64,000 bases of DNA from Pseudomonas sp. LFM046 (GCF_000949385.2 NZ_JYKO02000001.1:2768488-2832487), one strand, 5' to 3'. Numbered from the stretch's first letter, positions 42,977-52,061 are shown. Translations and numbers: made by a program. Notes: a model not told the origin generated them from the letters alone.

Positions 42977-43870
42977 ATGCAATCTACTTCCGCTTCGAGC
43001 AATGCGCTCCCTCTTGCCGAAAGCCCGGCACCGCGCCGTGGCCTGGGTTCAGCCTGGATGATCGTCGCCGCCATGCTGTTCGCACTGATGGGGATATTCG
43101 TCAAGCAAGGCGCGCAGAGCTTCACTCCAATCGAGCTGGTATTCTGGCGCACCCTGTTCGGGGTCCTGATGCTGGGCATCCCGGTCTGCCTGCACAGTCA
43201 GCGCTTTTTAACGCCGCACCTAAAGGTCCATCTTGTCCGCGGTTGCACCGGTTATATGGCGCTGCTGCTCATCTTCTATGCGATGGTGCATCTGCCGCTC
43301 GCCACCGCAATAACGCTTAACTACACCTCGCCGATGTTTCTGGCGCTGCTGTCGGTGTTGTGGCTCAAGGAGCGCTTTTCGGGGCGCATGGCTGCCGCGC
43401 TGGCGCTCGGTTTCGTCGGTGTGGCCCTCCTGTTGCGTCCTGCCATGGGGGGGGATCTGTGGTTCTATGGACTGGTGGGGTTGGCATCCGGCGCCATGTC
43501 CGGGGTCGCTTATCTGCATGTACGTGAGCTGGGCCAGCTCGGCGAGCCAGAGTGGCGGGTGGTGTTCTACTTCGCTTTACTGTCGACCGTGCTCGGGGCG
43601 GCTTTAGTAACCTGCACCGGCTGGCATGCCTTGACGCTGCACAATATCGGTCCGCTGGTCGGGATCGGGCTGACCGCCACCTTGGGCCAATTGGCGATGA
43701 CCCGTGCCTACAAGGTAGGGCGGAAACTGGTGGCGGCCAATCTGTCCTACCTGACGGTGGTGTTTTCCAGCCTGCTCGGTGCCCTGCTGTGGGGCGATAA
43801 GCTGTCGCTGGACAGCTATGTGGCGATCGTGGTGATCCTCTGCAGCGGCTTCGTCGCCAGTCGGCGCTGA
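42977..43870 (+). CDS. EamA/DMT-superfamily transporter
   Basis: A 297-residue protein with about ten helices. ATG at 42977 is used; the frame is open 120 bases further upstream but that part looks non-coding. AMLFALMGIFVKQGAQSFTPIELVF begins the first EamA repeat and RAYKVGRKLVAANLSYLTVV lies in the second. It stands behind the terminator at 42711, so it probably has its own promoter. Likely export or import of an amino-acid-like compound. Confidence 0.88.
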   Translation: MQSTSASSNALPLAESPAPRRGLGSAWMIVAAMLFALMGIFVKQGAQSFTPIELVFWRTLFGVLMLGIPVCLHSQRFLTPHLKVHLVRGCTGYMALLLIFYAMVHLPLATAITLNYTSPMFLALLSVLWLKERFSGRMAAALALGFVGVALLLRPAMGGDLWFYGLVGLASGAMSGVAYLHVRELGQLGEPEWRVVFYFALLSTVLGAALVTCTGWHALTLHNIGPLVGIGLTATLGQLAMTRAYKVGRKLVAANLSYLTVVFSSLLGALLWGDKLSLDSYVAIVVILCSGFVASRR

Positions 43871-44500
43871 GGGTGCGGCTGGCTGGGCGTACCTCGCCTG
43901 TCTTGAGATCAACTAGGGGCTGTTGCCGTTTGGGCAAGAGGTGCCGAGCGCTGCTCCCGTAGGCTGGATTTGCGGAGCCGATTGCCGGTCTTGCGGGCGC
44001 GGATGAAGGCCGTGCGTCGCGTAACCCACCAGGCGATGGACTGCGTTGCGCCGATGGTGGGCTGCGCTGCACCCGGCTCAGCGGTCGATTGATAAACGCA
44101 ACAGGCGGCTAACCCACCCTACATGGGCAAGAGGCGCCGCGCGCCGCTCCCGTAGGGCAGTAGCGCGTAGGGTGCGCCATGCGCACCGACTCAGGCGGCG
44201 AAGCACTGATGCGCACGACCTAGGCGGCCCCGCGCACCCTACGGTGAACAGTGCTCACTCGGCGGCGCAGAACCTGCTGTTTCGCTGCACAGCTAACACC
44301 GACACCTTGTTTGCAGAGGCAGCCCCGGGAGCACAAAGTCGTGCGAGCGCGGGCCTTTCGAGGCCGGCCGCAGATCCTGCCAGCAGGCTCCGGATCGAGC
44401 AGGAATCTGCCTGAATCACCCACCTATAGAGCATTTCCCCAGGGCCGAGATTCTTAGACTTGTGGATACCAACCTCATCCACTCCCTGGAGATCGCTCAA
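43871..44500. other. Repeat-rich intergenic stretch before the HAD/kinase cassette
   Basis: No gene. It is filled with REP-like units: CGCGTAACCCACCAGGCGATGG near 44017, TAACCCACCCTAC near 44111, and GTAGGGTGCGC with its inverse around 44165-44240. The 44017-44060 part is repeated in inverse orientation at about 48290-48336. The left direct repeat (43916) lies here. Confidence 0.6.
43916..43944 (+). repeat. Left 29-bp direct repeat flanking the HAD/kinase/aminotransferase/Lrp cassette
   Basis: GGGGCTGTTGCCGTTTGGG followed by CAAGAGGTGC matches 48178-48206 at 28 of 29 positions in the same orientation. Weaker similarity continues for about 25 bases. A third, partial copy (GGGCAAGAGGCGCC) is near 44125. 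Confidence 0.8.
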
Positions 44501-45214
44501 GTGACTTACAAACCGAAATTCATCAGCTTCGATTGCTACGGCACGCTCATCAACTTCGAAATGGGCCCGACCGCGAAAAGACTCTTCGCAGATCGCGTTT
44601 CGAGCGAGCGGATGCAGGCTTTTCTAGAGAGTTTTGGCTTCTACCGCCTCGATGAAGTATTGGGTGAGTGGAAACCGTTCTTCAACGTGGTGGAAAACTC
44701 CATTCAACGGGCATGCAAGGCACACGGGGTGGAATATCGTCCTTCCGATGCGCTGGCCCTGTACCAGGCCGTGCCGACCTGGCAGCCGCACCCGAACGTG
44801 GTCGAGACGCTGCAAGCCATCGCGCTGCATGTCCCGCTGGTGATCCTGTCGAACTCGATGGTCGATCTGATCCCGCACAGCGTCGCCCACCTCAAGGCGC
44901 CTTTCCACGCGGTCTACACCGCCGAGGAAGCGCGTGCCTACAAGCCGCGCGCGCAGATGTTCGAATACATGTTCGATCAGCTCGGCTGCGGGCCGGAGCA
45001 GATGATGCACGTCTCCTCGAGTTATCGTTACGACCTCATGACCGCGAACGACCTGGGGTTCATGGCCAAGGCTTTCATCGATCGCGGTCACGAGCCCTCG
45101 TTCGAAGGTTTCGAGGGTTATGGTGTCAACCGCCTGACCGACATTCGCCAGCTTCCCGGTTTGCTCGGCCTCGATGGGCTGGCCCAGACCTCCGCGCTGA
45201 AACGGGGGGCGTGA
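44501..45214 (+). CDS. HAD-superfamily hydrolase related to haloacid dehalogenase type II, copy 1
   Basis: A 237-residue protein read from GTG 44501, which has GGAG nine bases upstream and aligns with the starts of its two paralogues. FDCYGTL supplies the nucleophile Asp and Thr, ILSNSM the motif-II Ser, and AYKPRAQMFEYMF the Lys. In place of the dehalogenase signature SSNxWD it has HVSSSYRYD, so the substrate-binding Asn of L-2-haloacid dehalogenases is missing. Its stop overlaps the kinase start by one base. Substrate unknown; a phosphatase or unusual dehalogenase is possible. Confidence 0.85.
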   Translation: MTYKPKFISFDCYGTLINFEMGPTAKRLFADRVSSERMQAFLESFGFYRLDEVLGEWKPFFNVVENSIQRACKAHGVEYRPSDALALYQAVPTWQPHPNVVETLQAIALHVPLVILSNSMVDLIPHSVAHLKAPFHAVYTAEEARAYKPRAQMFEYMFDQLGCGPEQMMHVSSSYRYDLMTANDLGFMAKAFIDRGHEPSFEGFEGYGVNRLTDIRQLPGLLGLDGLAQTSALKRGA

Positions 45215-46278
45215 TGACGACGGGTCGTCCAATGGCGGCAGCGGCGTTGAGCACGGCGGCACCCAGTCTCGCACCGGACGAGGTCCGGGCCCTGGTCCGT
45301 CGTCTCTACGGCATCGATGGCAGCGTCAGGTCACTGGTGGGCGAGCGCGACCAGAACTGTTGCCTGGAAACGGCCGACGGCAGGCGTTATGTCGTCAAGA
45401 TCAGCAATCCATCCGAGCCGCTTGCGGTAGTGGATTTTCAGATCGCGGCGCTCGAGCACATCGCCCGTGTCGCGCCCGGCCTGCCGGCGCCGCGGGTGGT
45501 GCGCATGCTCGATGGACGTGCGCGCGACAGCGTGGCGTTGGCGGGCGGGGTAGAGACCTGCGTGCGGATGCTGACCTATCTCGACGGCGTGCAGATCCGC
45601 GAGACCCCGCGCACCGCCGCGCAGCGGCGGGCGATGGGGACGTTCCTCGCCGAGCTGAACCTGGCGATGCGCGAATTCAGCCACCCTTCGGCGACGCACG
45701 ATCTGCTGTGGAACGTTTCTGCGGCGCACCGCCTGGCAGCCAAGCTCGATGCCATCGAAAACGGCCCACGGCGCGCGCTCGCCGAGTCGTTCATGACGCG
45801 CTTTACCGAGCATGTGCTACCGCGTCTGCCGGCGCTGAGGTCGCAGGTCATCCACAACGATTACCACCTCTACAACGTGCTGGTCGCACCGAAGGACCAT
45901 GAGCGCATAGTCGGGATCATCGACTTCGGCGACATGCTGCATGCCCCGCTGGTTGGGGAGGTCGCCACGGCGGCGGCCTTTCACATGGCTGGCAACGCCG
46001 ATCCGTTCGAGGGCCCGGCGCAACTCGTCGGCGCTTATCACGCCATGCTGCCGCTCAGCGCGATGGAGCAGGAGGTCGTTGCCGACCTCATGGCCACACG
46101 TCACCTGATCACCGTGTTGATTTCGGAATGGCGGGCCAAGCGCTACCCGGAGAACCGCGCCTACATCATGCGTCACAACCCCGCCTCGTGGGAGGCGCTG
46201 GCCCTGATGGCCGATCTTTCCCGCGATCAGGCGCGCGACCTATTACTCAGCGAAGTACGCAAAGGACAAAACCAATGA
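45214..46278 (+). CDS. APH-fold kinase, hydroxylysine/amino-alcohol kinase-like
   Basis: A 354-residue aminoglycoside-phosphotransferase-fold protein. The ATP-binding Lys is in RRYVVKIS near residue 58, the catalytic HNDYHLYNVL (His-x-Asp-x4-Asn) near 213, and the metal site GIIDFGD near 233. Antibiotic phosphotransferases are usually shorter. Fusion partners and neighbours in this branch pair with class-III phospho-lyases, as in hydroxylysine kinase plus phosphohydroxylysine phospho-lyase. It overlaps the aminotransferase-like gene by four bases, strong support for a kinase/phospho-lyase pair acting on an amino alcohol. Confidence 0.82.
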   Translation: MTTGRPMAAAALSTAAPSLAPDEVRALVRRLYGIDGSVRSLVGERDQNCCLETADGRRYVVKISNPSEPLAVVDFQIAALEHIARVAPGLPAPRVVRMLDGRARDSVALAGGVETCVRMLTYLDGVQIRETPRTAAQRRAMGTFLAELNLAMREFSHPSATHDLLWNVSAAHRLAAKLDAIENGPRRALAESFMTRFTEHVLPRLPALRSQVIHNDYHLYNVLVAPKDHERIVGIIDFGDMLHAPLVGEVATAAAFHMAGNADPFEGPAQLVGAYHAMLPLSAMEQEVVADLMATRHLITVLISEWRAKRYPENRAYIMRHNPASWEALALMADLSRDQARDLLLSEVRKGQNQ

Positions 46279-47627
46279 AGAGCACCACTGACCTCAACAT
46301 GGTCAACGCCTACATCCCCGGACGCGCCGATCTGAGCCCCGCCACCGCGGCGATGATCGAGCGGCGCGACGCCTTGCTCGGCCCGGCCTATCGGCTGATG
46401 TACGAACACCCGCTGCATATCGTGCGCGGCGAGGGCGTGTGGCTGATCGATCCGGAGGGGCGCCGTTACCTCGACGTGTACAACAACGTGGCCTCGCTCG
46501 GCCATTGCCACCCGGCGGTGAGCGAGGCCATCTGCCGGCAGGTGCAGACCCTGGCGACCAACACCCGCTATCTGCACGACACCATTCTCGAACTGGCCGA
46601 GCGCCTGCTCGCCACCGTGCCCGAGACCGAACTCGCGCATCTGATGCTGACCTGCACGGGTAGCGAGGCCAACGACGTCGCCTATCGCATCGCCCAGGAG
46701 CACACCGGCGGCACCGGCGTGATCGTCACCGAGACCGCCTATCACGGCTTCACCGATGCGGTGTCGAAGTTCTCGCCTTCACTCGGCGTGACGGTCGATC
46801 TCGGCGCCCACGTTCGCCTGGTGCCGGCGCCGCGCCTCTACCACGCCGAGGGCGCGGATCTGGGCGAGCGCTTCACCCGCGACGTCGAGGCGGCGATCGC
46901 CGATCTGCAGCGTCACGGCATCAAGCCGGCGGCCCTGATCGTCGACTCGCTGTTCACCAGCGACGGCATCCTGCCCGAGCCCGCGGGCCTGTTGCAGGGC
47001 GCGGTCGAGGCGATCAAGCGGGCCGGTGGCATTTTCATCGCCGACGAGGTCCAGCCCGGCTTCGGCCGCACAGGCGAATACATGTGGGGCTTCCAGCGTC
47101 ATGGCGTGATCCCAGACATCGTCACCCTGGGCAAACCGATGGGCAACGGGCAACCCATCGCGGGGCTGCTGGCCACCGCCGAGGTGTTGGCCGAGTTCGG
47201 CCAGAACTCCCGGTACTTCAACACCTTCGCCGGCAACACCGTCTCCTGCGCGGCAGCGCTGGCGGTGCTCGATACGATCGAGAAGGAAGGCCTGCTGCAG
47301 CATGCCGCCATGGTCGGGAAGATCCTGCGCGACGGTATCGCGGCGCTTGCCGAGCGGCACGACGCGATCGGCGACGTGCGCGGTGCGGGCATGTTCGTCG
47401 GCGTGGAACTGGTCGCGGACCGCGTAACGCGAGCCCCGGATCGCGAGCTCACCACCCGGGTGGTCAATCTGATGCGCGACAAGGGCGTGTTGATCAGCGC
47501 CTGTGCGATGGGGCACAACGTGCTGAAGATTCGCCCGCCGCTGGTGCTGACGGCCGAACAGGCCGCTATGGTGGTCGAGACGCTCGACGCAGCGCTGACT
47601 GAAGCGCAATCTGCAAAGGCGCGCTAA
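46275..47627 (+). CDS. Class-III PLP aminotransferase / amino-alcohol-phosphate phospho-lyase-like
   Basis: A 450-residue fold-type-I PLP enzyme from ATG 46275. It shows CTGSEANDVAYRIAQ, the cofactor Asp in FIADEVQPGFGRTG (about 256-269) and the Schiff-base Lys in IVTLGKPMGNGQPIAG (near 286). The N-terminal YLDVYNNVASLGHCHP is typical of the AGXT2L/ETNPPL branch, in which ethanolamine-phosphate and 5-phosphohydroxylysine phospho-lyases occur. Directly coupled to an APH-fold kinase, it most likely eliminates phosphate and ammonia from a phosphorylated amino alcohol; a plain omega-transaminase is the alternative. Confidence 0.85.
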   Translation: MKSTTDLNMVNAYIPGRADLSPATAAMIERRDALLGPAYRLMYEHPLHIVRGEGVWLIDPEGRRYLDVYNNVASLGHCHPAVSEAICRQVQTLATNTRYLHDTILELAERLLATVPETELAHLMLTCTGSEANDVAYRIAQEHTGGTGVIVTETAYHGFTDAVSKFSPSLGVTVDLGAHVRLVPAPRLYHAEGADLGERFTRDVEAAIADLQRHGIKPAALIVDSLFTSDGILPEPAGLLQGAVEAIKRAGGIFIADEVQPGFGRTGEYMWGFQRHGVIPDIVTLGKPMGNGQPIAGLLATAEVLAEFGQNSRYFNTFAGNTVSCAAALAVLDTIEKEGLLQHAAMVGKILRDGIAALAERHDAIGDVRGAGMFVGVELVADRVTRAPDRELTTRVVNLMRDKGVLISACAMGHNVLKIRPPLVLTAEQAAMVVETLDAALTEAQSAKAR

Positions 47628-47648
47628 CCGGCCTCGAAGGTAATCGAC

Positions 47649-48152
47649 ATGCGACCTACGGCACCTCTCGACCCGTTCGATATCAAGATTCTCGTGCATC
47701 TTCAGCGCGAGGGACGCTGTTCGAACGTCGATCTGTCGGCGGCCATCGCCCTCAGTGAGAGTCCGTGTCTGCTGCGCACCAAACGTCTGCAGGATGCCGG
47801 CGTCATCCGCGGCTACCGCGCGGAGGTCGCGCTGGAGAAGCTGGGCAGCCACGTCATGGTGTTTTCCGAGGTGACCATCAGCAGCCATCGACCCCGCGAC
47901 TTCCGCAAGTTCGAAGCCGGGGTCGGCAAGTATCAGGAGATCGTCGAGTGCTACAACGTCAGCGGTGGTTACGACTACCTGCTGAAAATCGTGGCGCCCA
48001 GCATTACCTGGTTCCAGGCGCTGATGGATCGGCTGCTGGAGGACGATATCGGCATCGAAAAATTTGCCAGCCGGATCGTGCTGCGTCAGCCGCTCGAGCA
48101 ACGCGGATATCCGCTGACTACCATCGCAAGCGGAAGGCCAAGTTGGGACTGA
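47649..48152 (+). CDS. Lrp/AsnC-family transcriptional regulator
   Basis: A 167-residue protein. The N-terminal helix-turn-helix is LDPFDIKILVHLQREGRCSN, then LSAAIALSESPCLLRTKRL. The AsnC/RAM effector domain follows (VMVFSEVTIS, FRKFEAGVGKYQEIVECYNVSGGYDYLLKIVA). Twenty-one bases separate it from the phospho-lyase-like gene, so it is probably co-transcribed and controls the cassette in response to an amino acid or amine. Confidence 0.92.
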   Translation: MRPTAPLDPFDIKILVHLQREGRCSNVDLSAAIALSESPCLLRTKRLQDAGVIRGYRAEVALEKLGSHVMVFSEVTISSHRPRDFRKFEAGVGKYQEIVECYNVSGGYDYLLKIVAPSITWFQALMDRLLEDDIGIEKFASRIVLRQPLEQRGYPLTTIASGRPSWD

Positions 48153-48177
48153 TCCAGTGCGGAGCCATGTATCACTT

Positions 48178-48206
48178 GGGGCTGTTGCCGTTTGGGTAAG
48201 AGGTGC
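48178..48206 (+). repeat. Right 29-bp direct repeat flanking the cassette
   Basis: It differs from the left copy at 43916 by a single C-to-T change, starts 26 bases after the Lrp stop, and frames a 4.2-kb interval with exactly four genes. Confidence 0.8.
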
Positions 48207-48719
48207 TGACCGCTATTTCCGGAGGGTAGCTTAGCCGCCTGTTGCGATTGTCGATCTACTCGTTATGGCTGCTGTGGTGTAACCCAGCATCGGCGCAACG
48301 CTATCCATCGCCTGGTGGGTTACGCGGCGCATGAGCCTCATCTTCGCCGCTAGGACCAGCATTCGCGCCGCTTATCCACCAAGCTGAGCCAGTGCTTCAA
48401 CCATATGAGCTTGCTCTGATAGATCTATTGACTGGTTCAAAACGGGATCAGACCCCTGGCTTCCGTAGTGTTTCAACCTGCCGCAACCTGAGACAAGTCG
48501 TCGAGAGGGTGTGCTCGAAAACAGCAATGCGACGAATGTTGAGTCCGAATTCCATTCGGCCCCGTTTTGTGCGTGTGGATAGTTCTGTCGGGCACGCTGG
48601 GACTCTCATTTTTCATCACCAAACAGATCCGCCTTTAGGCGTTCCGCGAGCGAACCGTACCGCGGCGAAGGCAAAAAGCGCGCCTCTCTCGTGAGCAAGG
48701 CGCGCTTCGTCTCTCTCAT
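48207..48719. other. Intergenic stretch with inverse REP-like unit
   Basis: No gene is supported. At about 48286-48336 it carries the inverse of the 44017 unit (GCCTGGTGGGTTACGC). The leftward HAD terminator is at 48672. Confidence 0.5.
48672..48707 (-). terminator. Intrinsic terminator of leftward HAD copy 2
   Basis: On the leftward strand AAGCGCGCC pairs with GGCGCGCTT and continues into TTTTTGCC. Confidence 0.8.
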
Positions 48720-49397
48720 TCAGAGACCGAACAGACCCGGCAGACCACCGATGTCCTTGATCTCGTGGGTCGCGTATTGCGAATGAGCCGTCAGGGAGGC
48801 CTCATGGCCGCGTGCAACGAAAACGCGGGCGCCGTAGCCGAGATCCGCAGCGGACATGTGGTCGTAACGGAAGCTGGAGGAGACGTGCATCATCTCTTCC
48901 GGACCGCAGCCGAGCTGGTCGAACATGTACTCCCAGGCCTGGAGGCGGGGTTTGTAAGCCTGGGCTTGCTCGGCAGTGAAGACATGCGCGAACGGTGCAC
49001 CGAGCTTGTCGACGTTGTGGTGGATCTGGCAGTTGTCGGCATTCGACAGGATTACCAGCGGGATTTCCTTGGCGACCTTTGCAAGCCCTTCCGGCACGTC
49101 CGCGTGCGGGCCCCAGGTCGGCACGGCGTTATAGATCTGCAGAGCGTCCTCTTCCCGATACGGGAGCTTCCACTTGCGGCAGGTGCGCTCAATCGAATTA
49201 CACACGACTTCGCGGAACGGTTTCCAAGCACCCAGAACTTCGTCGAGGCGATAGGCGCGGAAGTCCTGTACGAATGCTTCCATCTGTTCCGGCTTGATAC
49301 GGTCTGCAAAGATCTTGCGGGCCGAAGGCGCCATCTCGAAGTTTGTCAGCGTGCCATAGCAATCAAAGGTAATGTACTTGGGCGTAAATTTGCTCAT
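48720..49397 (-). CDS. HAD-superfamily hydrolase related to haloacid dehalogenase type II, copy 2
   Basis: A 225-residue protein with AGGAAAC upstream. The start MSKFTPKYITFDCYGTLTNF has the nucleophile Asp, VILSNADN is motif II and AYKPRLQAWEYMF holds the Lys. HVSSSFRYDHM replaces SSNxWD, and ARGHEAS near the end is shared by all three copies. It is closest to copies at 44501 and 60254. It stands alone between a terminator and a 900-base promoter region. An operator-like GTAATTGTTTAC lies about 32 bases upstream. Confidence 0.87.
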   Translation of the reverse strand: MSKFTPKYITFDCYGTLTNFEMAPSARKIFADRIKPEQMEAFVQDFRAYRLDEVLGAWKPFREVVCNSIERTCRKWKLPYREEDALQIYNAVPTWGPHADVPEGLAKVAKEIPLVILSNADNCQIHHNVDKLGAPFAHVFTAEQAQAYKPRLQAWEYMFDQLGCGPEEMMHVSSSFRYDHMSAADLGYGARVFVARGHEASLTAHSQYATHEIKDIGGLPGLFGL

Positions 49398-50295
49398 GAG
49401 TTGAGTTTCCTGCCTTCGGGCCTGTGTCGTAATTGTTTACTCGGTGTAAGCGGCATTCCGAAGCAATGGCTCCAGAGTAGGCTGCATTCACATTCACACC
49501 GTGGAGAGGATTAAACAGCGAAAGGAATAAAAGATGCTTTCGATGCGAGGGGGTAGAACCGCAAAAAACACCGTTTTTCGAGGGCGCACAGCATACGGCC
49601 CCATTCCCCCCCTCTTGCGGGTAGCTGGATAGCCTGCAGTCATCTGTGCTGATTGGGCATGGACAGCCCATTGATGCCAGCCATATGGACAGGCGGCCTG
49701 AGTACGGGGCGATTCGCCCCTTAGAGCTTGGGAGTCCTGGGCGATTTACCACGAAGACCCGCGTCGCTCCTGGTGCTGCGGCAGAGAGCAGGGGCCTTTG
49801 ATGCCCATCCAGAAGTCGTGGAAGTCAGGCGTTTTTACGTGGATGCCTCGGCTTCAAACCCCGATCGAAATGAACGGTACGGTGTTGAAAAGGGCGCCCA
49901 AGCTGTGTGCTGCGCGGACACCGGAAGCCAATCCGGCGGGAGATTCTGTCGCGATTTTCAGCTAGCGCCACGAGCCCGCAAGACCTAAGCAGCTGTGGCT
50001 GACCGAAGATTAATCTACTGACTCTTTTCAGGATCCTGGCGACAGGTTATTGAAGGCCATCAGACGTTCCAGATTTCGCCTTCATGGGGGGATCAATATA
50101 AAAGTGCGTAGCGCTGTCGATAATGCGACGGGTAGCTGAAGGCCTATTTCAGCATATGTTTGTTCGTCGCCAGCATGTGCTGATTGCGTTGCTTCTTATG
50201 CGCCTTCGTGCTGAATGCTTGGCGCAAACGGCAGATGATTCTCTCGGGGTTCGAATATAGTTGCTCTCACCATAGTTTCTAAAAGGCATGAAGTC
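49398..50295. other. 900-base divergent intergenic region
   Basis: No gene is supported; frames in it lack ribosome sites and recognisable products. CGTAATTGTTTACT at 49428-49441 weakly resembles the LacI-type operators of region 2. The remainder shows nothing clear. Confidence 0.45.
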
Positions 50296-52053
50296 ATGGG
50301 CGATAATGAATCTAACAAGAGTCGGTCGCTGCGCAGCGCGCGCTGGTTCCGAAAGGACGACCTGCCCGGCTTCGTTCACCGCTCGACCCTGGCGGCATCT
50401 GGGTGGAGCCGCGAGGACCTGATGGAGCGTCCCGTCATTGGGATCCTGAACACCTGGTCCGACATCAATCCATGCAATCTCAATCTTCGCGCCCTGGCGG
50501 AAGAGGTGAGGGTGGGGATTCTCGAAGCGGGTGGTATCCCGTTCGAGGCGCCGCTGATGTCGCTGAGCGAGAACATCATCAAGCCGACCTCCTTCCCATT
50601 CCGCAACCTGCTGTCGATGGAGGCCGAAGAGTCCATTCGTGCCTATCCATTCGATGCGGTAGTGCTGCTTGGCGGTTGTGACAAGACCCAGCCGGCGTTG
50701 TTGATGGGTGCCGCGAGTGCCGGAGTACCGTGCATCTTCCTCGCCAGCGGCCCGGCGACGCCGCGTTCGTCTACCGGTGGGGACCTGGCGAACGCCACCG
50801 GCGTCTGGCGCCTGGTGGACAAGCTGCGCGCTGGCGAGCTTTCCGAAGGCGATTTCGCGGCGTTCGAACGTACCGTGATGGGAACGGCGGGTCACTGCGC
50901 CGAGATGGGCACCGCCTCTTCCATGGCCGCAGTTTGCGAGGCGCTGGGTCTGTCGCTGCCGGGCAGCAGCCTGGTTCCGGCGGTCGACCGGCTGCGCATT
51001 CAGTTCGCCCGCGAAGTGGGTCGTCGCAGTGTGCGCATGGCGAATGAAGGCGCGCCGCGTCCGGACGAGATCCTCGACGCGCGCGCCTTCGACAACGCCA
51101 TCACTCTCCTCTGCGCAGTGGGTGGTTCGACCAACGTCATCATTCACCTGCTGGCGCTGGCCGGACGCGTTGGCGTGCCGCTGACCCTGGAACGTTTCGA
51201 CGAGATCGCCCGCCGTGTGCCGCTGATCGCCAACGTCCAACCTGCCGGCGAGCACCTGACCGAGCGGTTGATGACCGCGGGCGGCGTACCTGCGCTGCTG
51301 AAGACCCTCAAACCGTTGCTGCACCTGGATGCGCGGACCGTCGATGGACGCACCATCGGCGAGATCATCGAGACCGTCGAAGTCGTCGATGCGGATGTCA
51401 TTCGCCCGCTGGACAAGCCGGTGAAACCTGGCGAGACATTGGTCGTGGTGAAGGGCAACCTGGCGCCGGACGGGGCGGTGATGAAGACCTGCGCCGCCGA
51501 CCCGAAACTGTTCCGGCATCGTGGCCGTGCGGTGGTCTTTGAAGATGTGCAGACGATTGCCGACCGTATCGACGATCCGGCGCTTGGTATCGACGAGAAC
51601 AGCGTGCTCATTCTGCGCAACGCCGGTCCTGTGGGGGCGGCAATGCCGGAGTGGGGCATGCTGCCCTTGCCGCGTCACCTGATGGAGCGTGGTGTTCGCG
51701 ACATGCTCCGCGTCTCGGACGCGCGAATGAGTGGTACCGCCTACGGCGCCGCGGTGCTGCACGTTTCCCCCGAGGCCGCTATCGGTGGTCCGCTCGCCCT
51801 GGTGCGCGATGGCGACATCATCGAGCTGGATGTTTCCGCTCGCCGGCTGGAACTCTGCGTGGAGCCGGAAGAGCTCGAGCGTCGACGTCAGGCGTGGCAG
51901 CCACCGCTGTCGCAGCACGTGCGCGGCTATCGCAACCTCTACAACCAACACATCGAGCAGGCGCACCGCGGCTGCGACTTCGACTTTCTCCGCGGTGCCG
52001 ACGAAGAGACCCTTCCCGAAGGGCTGTTCGACGGCTGGGTAGGAGGCTGGTAG
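50296..52053 (+). CDS. IlvD/Edd-family dehydratase (sugar-acid or dihydroxy-acid dehydratase)
   Basis: A 585-residue enzyme. Iron-sulphur ligands are at NPCN (about residue 57), GGCDKTQPALLMGA (about 127) and GHCAEMGTASSMA (about 198). The catalytic and substrate regions GSTNVIIHLLALAGR, NAGPVGAAMPEWGMLP and SDARMSGTAYGAAVLHVSPEA are present. The RSARWF start and length fit the sugar-acid branch (arabonate, xylonate, galactonate dehydratases) rather than IlvD of valine synthesis. It leads an operon with a hydroxyacid reductase and a flavoprotein, suggesting conversion of a sugar acid or dihydroxy acid to a 2-keto acid. Confidence 0.9.
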   Translation: MGDNESNKSRSLRSARWFRKDDLPGFVHRSTLAASGWSREDLMERPVIGILNTWSDINPCNLNLRALAEEVRVGILEAGGIPFEAPLMSLSENIIKPTSFPFRNLLSMEAEESIRAYPFDAVVLLGGCDKTQPALLMGAASAGVPCIFLASGPATPRSSTGGDLANATGVWRLVDKLRAGELSEGDFAAFERTVMGTAGHCAEMGTASSMAAVCEALGLSLPGSSLVPAVDRLRIQFAREVGRRSVRMANEGAPRPDEILDARAFDNAITLLCAVGGSTNVIIHLLALAGRVGVPLTLERFDEIARRVPLIANVQPAGEHLTERLMTAGGVPALLKTLKPLLHLDARTVDGRTIGEIIETVEVVDADVIRPLDKPVKPGETLVVVKGNLAPDGAVMKTCAADPKLFRHRGRAVVFEDVQTIADRIDDPALGIDENSVLILRNAGPVGAAMPEWGMLPLPRHLMERGVRDMLRVSDARMSGTAYGAAVLHVSPEAAIGGPLALVRDGDIIELDVSARRLELCVEPEELERRRQAWQPPLSQHVRGYRNLYNQHIEQAHRGCDFDFLRGADEETLPEGLFDGWVGGW

Positions 52054-52061
52054 GTATCCAC

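Noticed and set aside
44501-45214. Calling the HAD proteins L-2-haloacid dehalogenases
   Set aside because: The motif SSNxWD is absent in all three; only the general HAD residues are kept.
45214-46278. Treating the APH-fold protein as an antibiotic-resistance phosphotransferase
   Set aside because: It is translationally coupled to a PLP enzyme and an Lrp regulator, which fits metabolism, not resistance.
28633-49845. CAGGCGTTTTTACGTG occurs near 28633 and near 49830, considered as an island attachment pair
   Set aside because: One shared 16-mer is about what chance predicts for a 64-kb sequence, neither copy lies at a recombinase-adjacent border, and the 21-kb interval is not island-like.
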